This document shows positions 52,681-64,000 of a DNA stretch of 64,000 bases, in pieces. The DNA is from Sphingomonas quercus (lineage in GTDB: Bacteria > Pseudomonadota > Alphaproteobacteria > Sphingomonadales > Sphingomonadaceae), in NCBI RefSeq assembly GCF_018863195.1, contig NZ_JAHKRT010000003.1, positions 372,001 through 436,000 of the forward strand, read 5' to 3'. Position 1 is the first letter of the stretch. Each line of letters begins with the position of its first letter. Below the pieces are notes generated by a model that worked only from the letters and a program-made list of their open reading frames with translations, had not been told where the DNA came from and did not search any database. Both the position numbers and the translations under genes were made by a program.

Positions 52681-53946
52681 TCAATAACCGGAGCGAAAGG
52701 CGGCGATCAGCCGCCCCATCAGCCCGCCACCGCTCGCCCTCACCACCGTCTGCGGCCCGAGGGTGAGGTCCCGCAGGTCGGTGGCATCCGATGCGGCATA
52801 GCGCACCAGACCGGCCAATGTCGCGAAGGCCGGGCCGGAATGTGCTTCAGGCAGGCCGATCAGACCGCGCGGGCGCCCGATGCGTACGGCGCGGCCGAGC
52901 GCGCCCTGCAGATAATCAGCAATGCCCTTCAGTTCCGCGCCGCCCCCGGTGAGCACCACCTGCCGGCCGACCGGGCCGGTGAAGCCGTGGATCTTCAGCA
53001 CGCGATCGATCTCGGCGGTGAGCTGCTCCAGACGCTGGCGGATGACGGCGATGAGCTGGGCGCGGGTGATACGGTGCGGCTCGCCCTGCGCCTCGTCCTG
53101 GCCGGCCATCGGCGCGACCTCGATCATGTCGTGATTGTCGCGCGGGCTGGTCGTCGCCGAGCCGTGGAAGCATTTCATCCGCTCGGCATGGTGGCGCCGC
53201 GTCCCGAAGGCGGAGGCGACATCGTCGGTGACGTCGGCGGCGCCGATCGGGATAGTGCTGAGGCCGACCAGGACGCCACCGGCGAACAGCGAGACGTTGG
53301 TGACGCCCGCGCCCAGCTCGACCAGCGCGACGCCGAGTTCGCGCTCCTCCTCGGACAGGCAGGTCATGCCGGTGGCGACCGGCGAGGCGACGATCAGCTT
53401 GACGTCGAGATGGGCCGAACGCACGCAGGTATCGAGGTTGCGCACCGGCGAGGCATCCGCAGACAGAACGTGGATATCGACCGCCAGTCGATCGGCGTGC
53501 AGGCCGAGCGGGTTCTTGACGCCGGTCAGGCCGTCCAGCGTGTAGAGCGTCGGCTGGGCATGGAGAACCATGCGGCCGTCGGGATGAATGGCGCGGCGGC
53601 CCTCGGCAAGCAGATCGTCAATGTCCGCCTGTTCGACGCGGTGGCCGCCGAGATCCACCTCGAACTGGGCAATGGCGCTGTCCAGCCCGCCGGCCGAGAA
53701 GCCGACCCAGACGTTCTCGATGTTGAGCCCGGCGATGCGCTCGGCCTGCTCCACCGCCTCGCGAATGCCCATCTCGGTCGCGCCCATATCGGCGATATAG
53801 CCGCGCGACACGCCCCGGCTCTCGCGCTGGCCGGTGCCGAGCACGGTGAGCTGGCCGGCCTCGTCCACTTCGGCGATCAGCGCCGAGATCTTGGACGACC
53901 CGATATCCAGAGCGGTGATGAGGTTGCCGCCATGCGCCTGTGCCAC
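52681..53946 (-). CDS. ftsA: Cell division protein FtsA
   Basis: 421 residues, actin-like ATPase that ties FtsZ to the membrane. Phosphate-1 motif LITALDIGSSKISALIAE, IC-domain stretch GISRGYIADMGATEMGIREAVEQAE-like segment (SRGVSRGYIADM), phosphate-2 VELGAGVTNVSLF and adenosine motif VVLTGGGAELKGIADYL are present. The C-terminal amphipathic helix (GLMGRLIAAFRSGY) is the membrane anchor. It starts 23 bases after the ftsQ stop. Confidence 0.96.
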   Translation of the reverse strand: MAQAHGGNLITALDIGSSKISALIAEVDEAGQLTVLGTGQRESRGVSRGYIADMGATEMGIREAVEQAERIAGLNIENVWVGFSAGGLDSAIAQFEVDLGGHRVEQADIDDLLAEGRRAIHPDGRMVLHAQPTLYTLDGLTGVKNPLGLHADRLAVDIHVLSADASPVRNLDTCVRSAHLDVKLIVASPVATGMTCLSEEERELGVALVELGAGVTNVSLFAGGVLVGLSTIPIGAADVTDDVASAFGTRRHHAERMKCFHGSATTSPRDNHDMIEVAPMAGQDEAQGEPHRITRAQLIAVIRQRLEQLTAEIDRVLKIHGFTGPVGRQVVLTGGGAELKGIADYLQGALGRAVRIGRPRGLIGLPEAHSGPAFATLAGLVRYAASDATDLRDLTLGPQTVVRASGGGLMGRLIAAFRSGY

Positions 53947-53969
53947 GAAAAGCCCCTTTTCCTCTTATG

Positions 53970-54935
53970 TTATGTCGCGTCGCGCGGCGCGGTGGCGCCC
54001 GGCGGCGGAATTGGCGGTGCCTCGCTGGCGGGCGGCGCGATCGGCGCCGCGACCTTGCCCGGCTCGGCGGCGGTGCGGGCGTAGATCTTGCCCGGCACGC
54101 GCATGTCGAAGCGCAGAAAGCCGCGGCCGAGCAGCGATGCGGCCTGATCCATGCGCGCGAACTTGGTGATGGCGGCGTGCGCCTCGGCCTCCCCCTCGGG
54201 CAGGGCCAGCGTCTCGCCGGACTGGAAATGGACATCCCAGCGCCGCCCGCCGACCCAGGTCGCCCCGGACCACATCGCCTTCAGCGACGGCGCCGCCTGG
54301 ATCAGGCGGGTGAGCGCCGCCACCTGCATATTGGCGTCGGGGCCGACGACCAACGGCAGGTCAGGCATGTGATCGAAGCGCACCGGCTCCAGCGGCACGC
54401 CGCCGCCGTCGACCAGCATCAGCTTGCCCTGGTTCTGCCAGATCGCCGCCGGGGTGCGCTCGACGATATCGACGAGCAGCGTGTCCGGCAGGCGGCGCGA
54501 AACACGTGCATCGGCGATCCAGCCATAGCGCAGCAGCTTCTCGCGGATCGCCGACAGGTCGACCAGCGGCATCGCCATGGTCTCCTGATCCAGCGCCGCG
54601 GAATAGACGGTGAGCCGGTCCATATGCTTGAGGCCGGTGATCTCGACCCGCTTCACCACCAGTCCCGCCGCGCCGAGCGCGTCGCCGAGCGCGTGACCGG
54701 CCATGGCCGGCACGCCGGCATAGCCGAGGCCGACACCGGCCAGCACCACCGCGCCGACCACCCCCAGCCAGCGCAGGCCGGTTTTCATCTTCTCGACCGG
54801 GACGGTGATCGGCAGCGCGGCAGCAGCAGCCGCCGCCCGCGAGGGCCGCGCAGTGGCACCGCGCCGGGGCGGCTGGGTGACCGGCCGCTTGTGGCGGGGC
54901 GCCGCCCCGCGCCTGATCGTGGCCTTGTCGCTCAA
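53970..54935 (-). CDS. ftsQ: Cell division protein FtsQ
   Basis: 321 residues. A basic, Ala/Arg/Pro-rich cytoplasmic N-terminus is followed by one membrane helix (TGLRWLGVVGAVVLAGVGLGYAGV), the POTRA domain (LVVKRVEITGLKHMDRLTVYSAALDQETMAMPLVDLSAIREKLLRYGWIADARVSRRLPDTLLVDIVERTPAAIWQ) and the beta domain. The C-terminus is an Ala/Pro tail. The TTG start overlaps the ddl stop (TTGA), matching the coupling pattern of its neighbours; it could also be a later start. FtsQ recruits FtsB and FtsL. Confidence 0.9.
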   Translation of the reverse strand: MSDKATIRRGAAPRHKRPVTQPPRRGATARPSRAAAAAAALPITVPVEKMKTGLRWLGVVGAVVLAGVGLGYAGVPAMAGHALGDALGAAGLVVKRVEITGLKHMDRLTVYSAALDQETMAMPLVDLSAIREKLLRYGWIADARVSRRLPDTLLVDIVERTPAAIWQNQGKLMLVDGGGVPLEPVRFDHMPDLPLVVGPDANMQVAALTRLIQAAPSLKAMWSGATWVGGRRWDVHFQSGETLALPEGEAEAHAAITKFARMDQAASLLGRGFLRFDMRVPGKIYARTAAEPGKVAAPIAPPASEAPPIPPPGATAPRDAT

Positions 54936-55873
54936 CGCGCCCCCCGATGGTGATCGAGCGCATCGTCCACGATCCGCTGGACGAGCGCCTCGTAGGTCAA
55001 GCCGACATGTCTCGCCTGTTCCGGGACGAGGCTCAAGGGGGTCATGCCCGGCTGGGTGTTGACTTCCAGCAGGTAGAGGCCGGCCTCGCCGCGTGCCTCG
55101 TCCCAGCGGAAATCGGAACGGCTGGTGCCGCGGCAGCCGAGCACGCGATGCGCCTTCAGCGCCATCGCCATTGCCGCCTCGGCGATGGCGGCCGGAATTT
55201 CCGCCGGACAGACATGAACGGTGAGCCCGTCGGTATATTTGCTGTCGTAATCGTAGAAACCGGACTTGGGCTTGAGCTCCGTCACCGCCAGCGCCGCGTC
55301 GCCAAGCACGGCGACGGTGAGCTCGCGACCGGGGATGAACGGCTCGGCCAGCAGCGCGTCGAAATGCCGCCACGGCCCCTCGGTATCGCGCCCGATCGGA
55401 TAGCCGTAATTGCCCCCTTCGGTGACGATGGCGACGCCAACCGACGAGCCTTCATTGACCGGCTTCAGCACATAGGGGCGCGGCAGCGGGTCCTCGGCGT
55501 AGAGGCTGTCCGATGCGACGATCCTGCCGCCGGGCATGCGGATGCCATGCGGCACCAGCTCGTTCTTGGTGAGCTGCTTGTCGATGGCGATCACCGAAGT
55601 CGCCAGCCCGGAATGGGTGTAGGCGACGCCCATCAGGTCGAGCATGCCCTGCACCGTGCCGTCCTCCCCGGGCGAACCGTGCAGCGCGTTGAACACCAGG
55701 TCCGGCCTCGCCGCGGCGAGGCGGGCGGCGACGTCGCGATCCATGTCGATCTCGGTGACGCGGTGGCCGAGGCTGCGCAGCGCCGCAGCGACCCCGCGTC
55801 CCGACGTCAGCGACACCTCGCGCTCGGCGGACCAACCGCCCATCAGCACGGCGACGTGCAGCGCCTCGGTCAT
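54932..55873 (-). CDS. ddl: D-alanine--D-alanine ligase
   Basis: 313 residues, ATP-grasp enzyme making D-Ala-D-Ala for MurF. Visible motifs: [60 protein letters not shown], and [18 protein letters not shown] with metal-binding E and N. The ATG overlaps the murB stop by four bases (ATGA) and its own stop overlaps ftsQ. The longer open frame upstream reads out of murB and was dropped. Confidence 0.96.
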   Translation of the reverse strand: MTEALHVAVLMGGWSAEREVSLTSGRGVAAALRSLGHRVTEIDMDRDVAARLAAARPDLVFNALHGSPGEDGTVQGMLDLMGVAYTHSGLATSVIAIDKQLTKNELVPHGIRMPGGRIVASDSLYAEDPLPRPYVLKPVNEGSSVGVAIVTEGGNYGYPIGRDTEGPWRHFDALLAEPFIPGRELTVAVLGDAALAVTELKPKSGFYDYDSKYTDGLTVHVCPAEIPAAIAEAAMAMALKAHRVLGCRGTSRSDFRWDEARGEAGLYLLEVNTQPGMTPLSLVPEQARHVGLTYEALVQRIVDDALDHHRGAR

Positions 55874-56756
55874 GCCGGCAGCCCCACGCGCGCAATCTCC
55901 CATTCCAGCTCGACGCCGCTGGCGCTCTTCACGCGGCGGCGCACCTCCTCTCCCAGCGCCTCGATATCGGCGGAGCGGGCGGCGCCGAGGTTGAGGAGGA
56001 AGTTGCAATGCTTCTCCGACACCTGGGCGTCGCCGACGGTCAGACCGCGGCAACCGGCGGCGTCGATCAGCCGCCACGCCTTGTCGCCGTCCGGGTTCTT
56101 GAAGGTCGACCCGCCGGTGCGGCTGCGCAGCGGCTGGCTTGCCTCGCGCTCGGCGGCGATGCGGTCCATCTCCGCGCCGATCGCGGCCGGATCGCCCGGC
56201 CCACCTTCGAACAGCGCCTCGACGACGACGGCGTCGGCGGGCACCTCGGAGTGGCGATAGGTGTAGCCGAGGCGGGCGGCGGGCCAGGTCTCGACGCGGC
56301 CATCGCGGGTGACGAGCGTCGCCTCGACGAGGATGTCGCTGGCGTCGCGGCCATAAGCGCCGGCGTTCATGCGCACCGCGCCGCCGACCGTGCCGGGAAT
56401 GCCGCGCAGGAATTCAAGGCCGGCAATACCGGCGTCTCGCGCCGCGCTGGCGACGGTGATGCCCATCGCGCCGGCGCCGGCGCGGACGCGGTTGCCCGGC
56501 TCGATACCGACGGTGGCGAAGCTCTTCGGCAGGCGGATGACGACGCCGGGCACGCCGCCGTCGCGGACGATCAGGTTCGATCCGACACCGACCGCCATCA
56601 CCGGCGTGGCGGCCGGCAGCGCCTTCAGGAATTCGGCGAGATCGGCGACGTCGGCCGGGCGCACCAGCCATTCCGCCGGCCCGCCGGTGCGGAACCAGAT
56701 GAAGTCGGCGAGCGACGCGCCCGGCTCGGCCGTGCCCCGGATCGCCGGCAGGCCGG

Positions 56757-56760
<4 letters not shown>
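55870..56760 (-). CDS. murB: UDP-N-acetylenolpyruvoylglucosamine reductase
   Basis: 296 residues, FAD-dependent, completes UDP-N-acetylmuramate. FAD-binding signatures [13 protein letters not shown] and [21 protein letters not shown], substrate loop [18 protein letters not shown], and the catalytic serine in [11 protein letters not shown] are present, with the late glutamate in [15 protein letters not shown] start that overlaps the murC stop (GTGA) is preferred over an ATG 39 bases upstream, because residues between are not conserved and the overlap style matches the cluster. Confidence 0.94.
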
Positions 56761-58156
<1,396 letters not shown>

Positions 58157-58160
<4 letters not shown>

Positions 58161-59311
58161 GCGAGAGCTTCCTTGCGAACCGGAATGGGGACCGCTGGCA
58201 GCGGGTCGAGATCGGTGGTGCGGCCGAGCCGCTCGACGAGATCGGCGAGCCGCTCCACCGCGTCGGGCCGGCCGGCGGCGCGCGCGAAGGCAGCGGCCTC
58301 GGCCAGCGTGTCCGCGGTGGCGGCCATGTCGGCGATCGCGGCGGCGAGGCTGGCGGGGGTGAAGTCGGCCTGTGCGATCATGCGCGCGCCGCCGCTTTCG
58401 GCCATCTCCCGGGCGTTGAACGTCTGGTGATCATCCATCGCGCTCGGCAGCGGTACCAGGATCGCGGGCCGACCGGCAGCGGTCAGCTCCGCGATCGTCG
58501 AGGCGCCGGCGCGGGCGATGACGAGGTGCGACACGGCAAGTCGCTCCGGCATGTCGGCGAGATAGGTGTGGACCTCGGCGGCGATGCCATGAGCGGCGTA
58601 GCGCGCCCGGGCCTGATCGGCATCCTCGGGCCGCGCCTGATGCACGACCGACAAGTGCGCGCGCAGCGGCTCGGGCAGCGCGGCGAGACCGTCGGGCACG
58701 ACCGTCGACAGGATCGTCGCGCCCTGGCTGCCGCCGGTCACCAGCACGCGAAACGGGCCGCCCGGCTCAAGGCGCGGCGCCGGCCGCATGCGCAGGTCGA
58801 GCACCTCGGCGCGCACCGGGTTGCCGACCAGCTCGACCTTGCCCTGCCAGCGCGGCCTGATGCGCTGGACGATGTCATAGGCGGTGGCGATCGCCTCGAC
58901 GCGGGGTGCGAGCAGGCGGTTGGTGCGGCCGAGCACGGCGTTCTGCTCGTGGATCGCCGAGGGGATATCGCGCGCAGTGGCGGCGAGCAGCGCCGGCAGC
59001 GCGGGATAACCACCGAAGCCGATCACCGCGGCGGGCTTCACCCGCTTGTAGAGACGGCCGGCCATACGGCGGCCGGCGACGATGTCGCCCAGCGCGCGCA
59101 GCCAGCCGAGCGGGCCGCTGCCCACGCGGCCGGCGCGCATCACCTGCACGTCGACGCCCTCGAACAGGCCCGGAAAGCGGGTGCCCCGCTTGTCGGTGAT
59201 CAGGGTGACGCCATGACCGCGCGCGATAAGCTCCTGCCCCAGCGCATGCGCCGGCACCATGTGGCCGCCGGTTCCGCCGGCGACGAGCACGAAGCTTTGG
59301 GTGATCCTCAT
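58157..59311 (-). CDS. murG: Undecaprenyldiphospho-muramoylpentapeptide GlcNAc-transferase
   Basis: 384 residues, GT28 glycosyltransferase that turns lipid I into lipid II at the inner membrane. The N-terminal donor-fold loop [19 protein letters not shown] is complete, followed by [39 protein letters not shown] and the UDP-GlcNAc-binding end [41 protein letters not shown]. The start overlaps ftsW by 4 bases. Confidence 0.97.
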
Positions 59312-60519
59312 GCCTGGGTCCGCACCGTCACATAGGGTGAACGCTGCAAATAGGGGTTGCGGCGAGTGAAGGCGAGCAGCAGCCCCATGCCGATCGACAG
59401 CGCGATCATCGACGAGCCGCCATAGCTGATGAACGGCAGGGTCATGCCCTTGGACGGCGCGATGCCGACATTCACGGCCATGTTGATCAGCGCCTGGGCA
59501 CCGAACTGCACGGCGAGCCCCGCCCCGGCGTAGAGCAGGAAATTATCCTCCTGGTCGAGCAGCTTGACGAACACCCGCACGACGATGGCGAGATAGAGGG
59601 CGGCGACCGCGAGGCAGGCGACCAGCCCGAATTCCTCGCCGATCACCGAGAAGATATAGTCGGTATGCGCCTCCGGCAGCCGGAATTTGGCGATGCCAGC
59701 ACCCGGCCCGGTGCCGAACAGGCCGCCGCCGGTGATCGTCGCATGGGCCATGTCGACCTGATAGGTGTCGCCCTGCCCGTGGAGGAAGTTGTTGATGCGC
59801 AGCGTGGCCACCGGGTAGAATTCATACGCCGCCAGGACAAGGCCGACGGCGCCGCCGCCGAGCCAGGCGATGAGCCGCATCGGCGCGCCCGACAGCATCA
59901 CCAGCGCACCCCACATCAGCGCGAACATCACCGACTGGCCGAAATCCGGCTGGAGCATCAGCAGGCCGCCGATCAGCGCGGTGAAGCCCGCCGACACCCA
60001 CAGCACCGGCAGCTTGCGGTCCTGCGTGCGAAGCGACAGCAGCCAGGCGAGGCTGACGACGTAGAAGGGCTTGAGGAATTCCGACGGCTGGAACTGGGCG
60101 AGGCCGACGCCGATCCAGCGCCGGGCGCCGTTCACCTCGACGCCGAGCAGCGGCACCAGCATCAATGCCACGACGAACGCCGCCGCGCCGCCCAGCGCGA
60201 AGCGGCGTGCCGTCTCCTTGGGTAGCATCGAGATGCCGATCATCACCGGCACGCCGATCATCAGCCACAGCAGCTGCCGCCAGAAATAATGGAGCGGCGC
60301 GAACTGTACGGCCCCGCCCGAATAGCGCGCGCCCGCCGCCGGCGAGGCCGCCGCCACCGCCAGCAGGCCGACCGAGATCAGCACCGTGACGAGCAGCAAC
60401 AGGACGCGGTCGATTTCCCAGAACCAGCGGCCGATCGCGCTCATGTCGCCGCGCCCGCCGATGCGGGTGAACTTGCTGCGGCGGCGCCGGGCCGGCTGGG
60501 GAACGACAGTGCCGGTCAT
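59308..60519 (-). CDS. ftsW: SEDS-family peptidoglycan glycosyltransferase FtsW
   Basis: 403 residues, about ten membrane helices. SEDS signatures: GVEVNGARRWIGVGLAQFQPSEFLKP, LLMLQPDFGQSVMFALMWGALVMLSG, the AHATITGGGLFGTGPGAGIAKFRLPEAHTDYIFSVIGEEFGL segment, and the final INMAVNVGIAPSKGMTLPFISYGGSSM. It polymerises septal glycan with its partner FtsI (not in the window). The chosen ATG overlaps the murD stop by 4 bases; a basic cytoplasmic stretch (PQPARRRRSKF) precedes the first helix. Confidence 0.96.
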   Translation of the reverse strand: MTGTVVPQPARRRRSKFTRIGGRGDMSAIGRWFWEIDRVLLLLVTVLISVGLLAVAAASPAAGARYSGGAVQFAPLHYFWRQLLWLMIGVPVMIGISMLPKETARRFALGGAAAFVVALMLVPLLGVEVNGARRWIGVGLAQFQPSEFLKPFYVVSLAWLLSLRTQDRKLPVLWVSAGFTALIGGLLMLQPDFGQSVMFALMWGALVMLSGAPMRLIAWLGGGAVGLVLAAYEFYPVATLRINNFLHGQGDTYQVDMAHATITGGGLFGTGPGAGIAKFRLPEAHTDYIFSVIGEEFGLVACLAVAALYLAIVVRVFVKLLDQEDNFLLYAGAGLAVQFGAQALINMAVNVGIAPSKGMTLPFISYGGSSMIALSIGMGLLLAFTRRNPYLQRSPYVTVRTQA

Positions 60520-61790
60520 GGCAACGCCTCCACGGCGGCACGGAACGCATCGCCCCGCGCCTCGAAGTCGCTGAACTGGTCGAACGACGCGCACGCCGGC
60601 GACAGCAGCACCGTCTCGCCCGGCCGGGCGGCAGCGGCAGCGGCGCGCACGGCGGCGTCGAGGGTGCCGGCGTTGATCACCGGCATGTGAGGCGCCAGGA
60701 GCCGCTCGAACAGATTGGCGGCATCCCCGATGACATAAGCGGCGCGGACATGGCCGAAGCCGGGGGCGCAGGCGTCGAGATCGTCGGTCTTGGCCAGCCC
60801 GCCCGCGATCCAGTGGATCGCCGGATAGGCCATCAGCGCGGGCGCCGTCGAGGTGGGGTTGGTCGCCTTGCTGTCGTTGACGAACAGCACGCCGTGACGC
60901 TCCGCCACCCGCTCCATGCGGTGCGGCAAGCCCGGATAGGTTCGCAGCGCCCGCTCGACGACATCGTCGGCGATGCCCAGCGCACGGGCCGTGGCGCGGG
61001 CGACGGCGACATTCTGGGCGTTGTGCGGGCCCTGGAGGGAAGGCCAGGCGGACTGGTCGCCGACGTCGGTCGACGCGACGGTGATCAGCGCCCGGCCCGC
61101 GAGCGAGGCCGCGATCGCGCGCGTCTCATCATCCTCGGTGGCGATCACCGCGGCATGAGCAGGCGACTGCATCGCGAACAGCCGCGCCTTGGAGGCGGCA
61201 TAGCCTGCGAAGCCGTCATAGCGGTCGAGATGATCGGGGGTGATGTTGGTCAGGACCGCGACATCGCAGTCGAGCCCGAAGGTCAGGTCGATCTGGTAGC
61301 TGGACAGTTCCAGCACATAGACGCCACCCTCCGGCAGCGGCTGCTGGGCGAGGATCGGCAGGCCGATATTGCCACCCATCGCCGCGGGAATGCCGGCGGC
61401 CGCGACGATATGGTGGATGAGCGCGGTGGTGGTGGACTTGCCGTTGGTGCCGGTGATGCCGACGACACGATGCGCCGGCAGGCCCGGGCGGGCTTGCGCG
61501 AACAGCTCGATATCCCCGACCACGGGCACGCCGGCGGCCTTCGCCCGCGCGGCGATCGGATGGCGGTTGAGCGGCACGCCCGGCGAGACGACCACGCCCG
61601 CATAGCCGGCAAGGTCGATCTCCAGCGGATCGGCGAGCGGCACGTCAACCCTGGCGCGCGCCTCCGCCTTGCCGTCCCAGGCGACGACCTCGGCGCCGAA
61701 CGCGGCCAGTGCCTCCACCGTCGCGATGCCGGAGCGCGCGAGCCCGAGCACCGCGAAGCGCCTCCCCGCAAAGATCGGGCTGGTGATCAC
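60516..61790 (-). CDS. murD: UDP-N-acetylmuramoylalanine--D-glutamate ligase
   Basis: 424 residues. N-domain [31 protein letters not shown] loop [54 protein letters not shown] and the C-domain ligand site [17 protein letters not shown]...WIAGG, plus [23 protein letters not shown], identify MurD. The start is a GTG overlapping the mraY stop (GTGA); the longer open frame further 5' reads out of mraY and is not part of it. Confidence 0.96.
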   Translation of the reverse strand: MITSPIFAGRRFAVLGLARSGIATVEALAAFGAEVVAWDGKAEARARVDVPLADPLEIDLAGYAGVVVSPGVPLNRHPIAARAKAAGVPVVGDIELFAQARPGLPAHRVVGITGTNGKSTTTALIHHIVAAAGIPAAMGGNIGLPILAQQPLPEGGVYVLELSSYQIDLTFGLDCDVAVLTNITPDHLDRYDGFAGYAASKARLFAMQSPAHAAVIATEDDETRAIAASLAGRALITVASTDVGDQSAWPSLQGPHNAQNVAVARATARALGIADDVVERALRTYPGLPHRMERVAERHGVLFVNDSKATNPTSTAPALMAYPAIHWIAGGLAKTDDLDACAPGFGHVRAAYVIGDAANLFERLLAPHMPVINAGTLDAAVRAAAAAARPGETVLLSPACASFDQFSDFEARGDAFRAAVEALP

Positions 61791-62857
61791 CGCAGTTTGA
61801 GCGTGGCGAGACCCGCCAGCGCCAGGATGAAGGAAATGATCCAGAAACGGATGACGACGGTCGGCTCGCTCCAGCCGAGCTGTTCGAAATGATGGTGGAT
61901 CGGGGCCATGCGGAACACGCGCCGCCCGGTGCGCTTGTAGAAGAACACCTGGATGACGACCGACAGCGCCTCGATCACGAACAGGCCGCCGACGATGCCG
62001 AGCACGATCTCGTGATGCGTCGTCACCGCCACCGCGCCGAGCGCGCCGCCGAGCGCGAGGCTGCCGGTGTCTCCCATGAACACCGCCGCCGGCGGCGCAT
62101 TGAACCACAGGAAGGCGAGCCCCGCCCCGATGATCCCGGCGCAGAAGATGGTGAGGTCGCCCGCCCCGGGCACGTGCGGGATGTTGAGATAGGTGGCGAA
62201 CTTCACGTTGCCGACCATGTAGGCGATCACGAAGAAAGCCAGTGCGGCGATGATCACCGGCATGGTGGCAAGCCCGTCCAGCCCGTCCGTCAGGTTCACG
62301 GCGTTGCCGAAGGCGACGATGGTGAAGGCGGCGAACAGCACATAGAAGGCGCCGAGATCGATCACCGCGCCGTTGTAGAAGGGCAGATAGAGGTGCGTGC
62401 CGTTGGAACGCACGATCATCCAGCTGGCCACGCCGGCGATGACGAACTCCATGGCGAGGCGCGCCTTGCCGGAGACGCCGGCGCTGCTGCGCTTTTTGAC
62501 CTTGTCGTAATCGTCCATGAACCCGATCGCGCCGAAGCCGAGCGTCACGAACAGCACGCCGAAGGTATAAGCCGAGCGCAAGTCCATCCACAGCAGCAGC
62601 GACACCGTGACCGAGGTCAGGATCATCAGCCCGCCCATGGTCGGCGTGCCGCGCTTGGCGAGATGGGTCTGCGGGCCGTCCTCGCGGATCGGCTGGCCCT
62701 TGCCCTGGCGCACCCGCAGAAAGCCGATGAACTTCGGCCCGATGATCAGGCCGAGGAACAGGGCGGTCACCGCCGCGGCGCCGGCGCGGAAGGTGATGTA
62801 GCGGATAAGATTGAGGATTCCGGGAAAGCCCAGATGCTCGGCGATCAGATAGAGCAT
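61787..62857 (-). CDS. mraY: Phospho-MurNAc-pentapeptide translocase MraY
   Basis: 356 residues, about ten membrane helices; it makes lipid I from UDP-MurNAc-pentapeptide and undecaprenyl phosphate. Signatures: [67 protein letters not shown] (first DD region), [38 protein letters not shown] and [24 protein letters not shown] (catalytic His cluster). The ATG lies within the last 13 bases of murF. Confidence 0.98.
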   Translation of the reverse strand: MLYLIAEHLGFPGILNLIRYITFRAGAAAVTALFLGLIIGPKFIGFLRVRQGKGQPIREDGPQTHLAKRGTPTMGGLMILTSVTVSLLLWMDLRSAYTFGVLFVTLGFGAIGFMDDYDKVKKRSSAGVSGKARLAMEFVIAGVASWMIVRSNGTHLYLPFYNGAVIDLGAFYVLFAAFTIVAFGNAVNLTDGLDGLATMPVIIAALAFFVIAYMVGNVKFATYLNIPHVPGAGDLTIFCAGIIGAGLAFLWFNAPPAAVFMGDTGSLALGGALGAVAVTTHHEIVLGIVGGLFVIEALSVVIQVFFYKRTGRRVFRMAPIHHHFEQLGWSEPTVVIRFWIISFILALAGLATLKLR

Positions 62858-64000
62858 GATTTACGCGACCCCGCCAGCGCCTCGACCATGCGGCCCAGAC
62901 CCACGGCGTTCGACCCCTTGACCAAGATGACATCGCCCGGGGCGAGGATGGCGCGCAGCCTGTCCTCCGCCGCCCGGGCGTCGGCCACATGGACGAATTC
63001 GGTGACGCCCTCAAGTGCTTCGGCCAGCGGCGCCATCGCGGGGCCTACGAGCAGTGCCAATTCCACGCCGGCTTCCCGTATCGGATCGGCGAGCCCGGCG
63101 TGGAAGCGCGCCGAGCCGGCCCCGAGCTCGCGCATCTCGCCGAGCACGGCGATGCGCCGGCCCCGCTCGCGGCCGAGCATCGCCAGCGTCGCCGCCATCG
63201 AGGCGGGATTGGCATTGTAGCTTTCGTCGATCAGCCTCGCCTCGCCTTCGGCAAGCGTGATCGTGTGGCGCTCGCCCCGGCCGGGGAGCCCGCGCATTTC
63301 GGCGAGAGCGAGTCCCGCCGCGGCAAGATCCCCGCCGGCCGCGAACACCGCCGCGATCACCGCCAGCGCGTTGGCCAGCCAATGGGCGCCGGGCATGCCG
63401 AGCGTGAAGGTCAGCATCGTATCGGGCAGTCGGGCGCTGATCAGCGTGCTGCCGCCCTCCAGCCGCATCGTATCCGAAGCGCGGACGTCGGCCTCGCGGC
63501 TGGTGCCGAAAGTGAGGATGCTGTCCGTATAGCGCCGCGCGATGCCGATCAGCCGCTCGCGGTGGGGGCTGTCATAGGGCAGGATGGCGGTGCCGCCGGG
63601 CTCCAGGCCCTGGAAGATTTCCGCCTTGGCATCGGCGATGGCGGTCTCGTCGGCGAAGAATTCGGCGTGTGCCGGCGCGATGGCCGTGATCAGCGCGACA
63701 TGCGGCATGACGAGGCGGGTGAGCTGGGCGAGCTCGCCGGCATGGTTCATGCCCATTTCGAGCACGGCATAGCGGCTGGCCGCCGGCATGCGCGCCAGGC
63801 TGAGCGGCACCCCGACATGATTATTGTAGCTCTTCACCGAGCGATGGGCGTGGCCGGGGGCGGCGCGCTCGAGGGCGGCGAACAGCGCTTCCTTGACGCT
63901 GGTCTTGCCGACCGAGCCGGTCACCCCGATCACCTTGCCACGCATGCGCTGGCGAGCGCCGCGGGCGAGCGCGTTCAAGGCGGCATCGGTATCGTCAACC
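62845..64000 (-). CDS. murF: UDP-MurNAc-tripeptide--D-Ala-D-Ala ligase, 5' end missing
   Basis: 385 codons are visible, about 80-90% of a usual MurF; the N-terminal domain continues past the right edge. The frame reads in from the edge with [21 protein letters not shown], typical of the MurF linker, then the ATP loop [59 protein letters not shown] and [21 protein letters not shown]. It adds D-Ala-D-Ala made by Ddl. An ATG at 63978 is internal, not the start. Confidence 0.96.
   Translation of the reverse strand, partial: VDDTDAALNALARGARQRMRGKVIGVTGSVGKTSVKEALFAALERAAPGHAHRSVKSYNNHVGVPLSLARMPAASRYAVLEMGMNHAGELAQLTRLVMPHVALITAIAPAHAEFFADETAIADAKAEIFQGLEPGGTAILPYDSPHRERLIGIARRYTDSILTFGTSREADVRASDTMRLEGGSTLISARLPDTMLTFTLGMPGAHWLANALAVIAAVFAAGGDLAAAGLALAEMRGLPGRGERHTITLAEGEARLIDESYNANPASMAATLAMLGRERGRRIAVLGEMRELGAGSARFHAGLADPIREAGVELALLVGPAMAPLAEALEGVTEFVHVADARAAEDRLRAILAPGDVILVKGSNAVGLGRMVEALAGSRKSCSI

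Overview
The window is high-GC, gene-dense DNA from an alphaproteobacterium, most likely a sphingomonad (Sphingomonas or relative). Evidence: an FzlA-like division protein, UbiG diverging from LysC, a GAF-type PtsP, a TonB-receptor/halogenase/GH3 carbohydrate locus, an UrcA-family protein, and a dcw division cluster with short 4-base gene overlaps. Taxonomy is inferred from protein families and gene order only. No rRNA, insertion sequence, prophage or CRISPR array was seen. One tRNA (Gly, anticodon CCC) is present. Both ends cut genes: an fzlA-like gene at the left and murF at the right.

Layout. 1-5.4 kb: fzlA end, small secreted and membrane proteins, ubiG (-) diverging from lysC (+), an FNR-type regulator and a nitronate monooxygenase. 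5.5-13.6 kb: a plus-strand housekeeping run of ptsP, a RodZ-like HTH protein, cpoB, tilS, ftsH, a JAB-only RadC relative, and a small convergent Tudor-type protein. 13.7-17 kb: tRNA-Gly, a 3-hydroxyisobutyrate-dehydrogenase-type reductase, a phosphoesterase and an MFS transporter. 17-30 kb: a carbohydrate utilisation locus. A LacI repressor faces a TonB-dependent receptor across a perfect 18-bp palindrome; then come a flavin-dependent halogenase homologue, two different GH3 glycosidases, a FucP-type sugar symporter and a CPA2 antiporter. The inferred path is oligosaccharide import across the outer membrane, periplasmic trimming by GH3 enzymes, and symport of the released sugar.

30-37.7 kb: a second NAD-dependent reductase, a TetR regulator with its own inverted repeat, a threonine-synthase-like PLP enzyme, a LytS/LytR-type two-component pair, an UrcA protein, a transglutaminase-like protein and a membrane protein. 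37.8-46.4 kb: uvrA (+, with a near-consensus alphaproteobacterial LexA box) and uvrB (-) flank OsmC, a 750-base stretch without a convincing gene, DUF2721, and several very small genes. One of these is an 18-codon ORF whose Shine-Dalgarno region is complementary to the entire 3' tail of 16S rRNA and which is followed by a T-tailed terminator. 46.5-51 kb: an MFS transporter convergent with a dGTPase and a SPOR/TPR protein. 51.1-64 kb: the minus-strand dcw cluster murF-mraY-murD-ftsW-murG-murC-murB-ddl-ftsQ-ftsA-ftsZ, making peptidoglycan precursors and the divisome. Two GANTC (CcrM) sites sit just upstream of ftsZ.

Most starts were chosen by eye from ribosome-binding sites, overlaps and family N-termini. 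No database search was possible.
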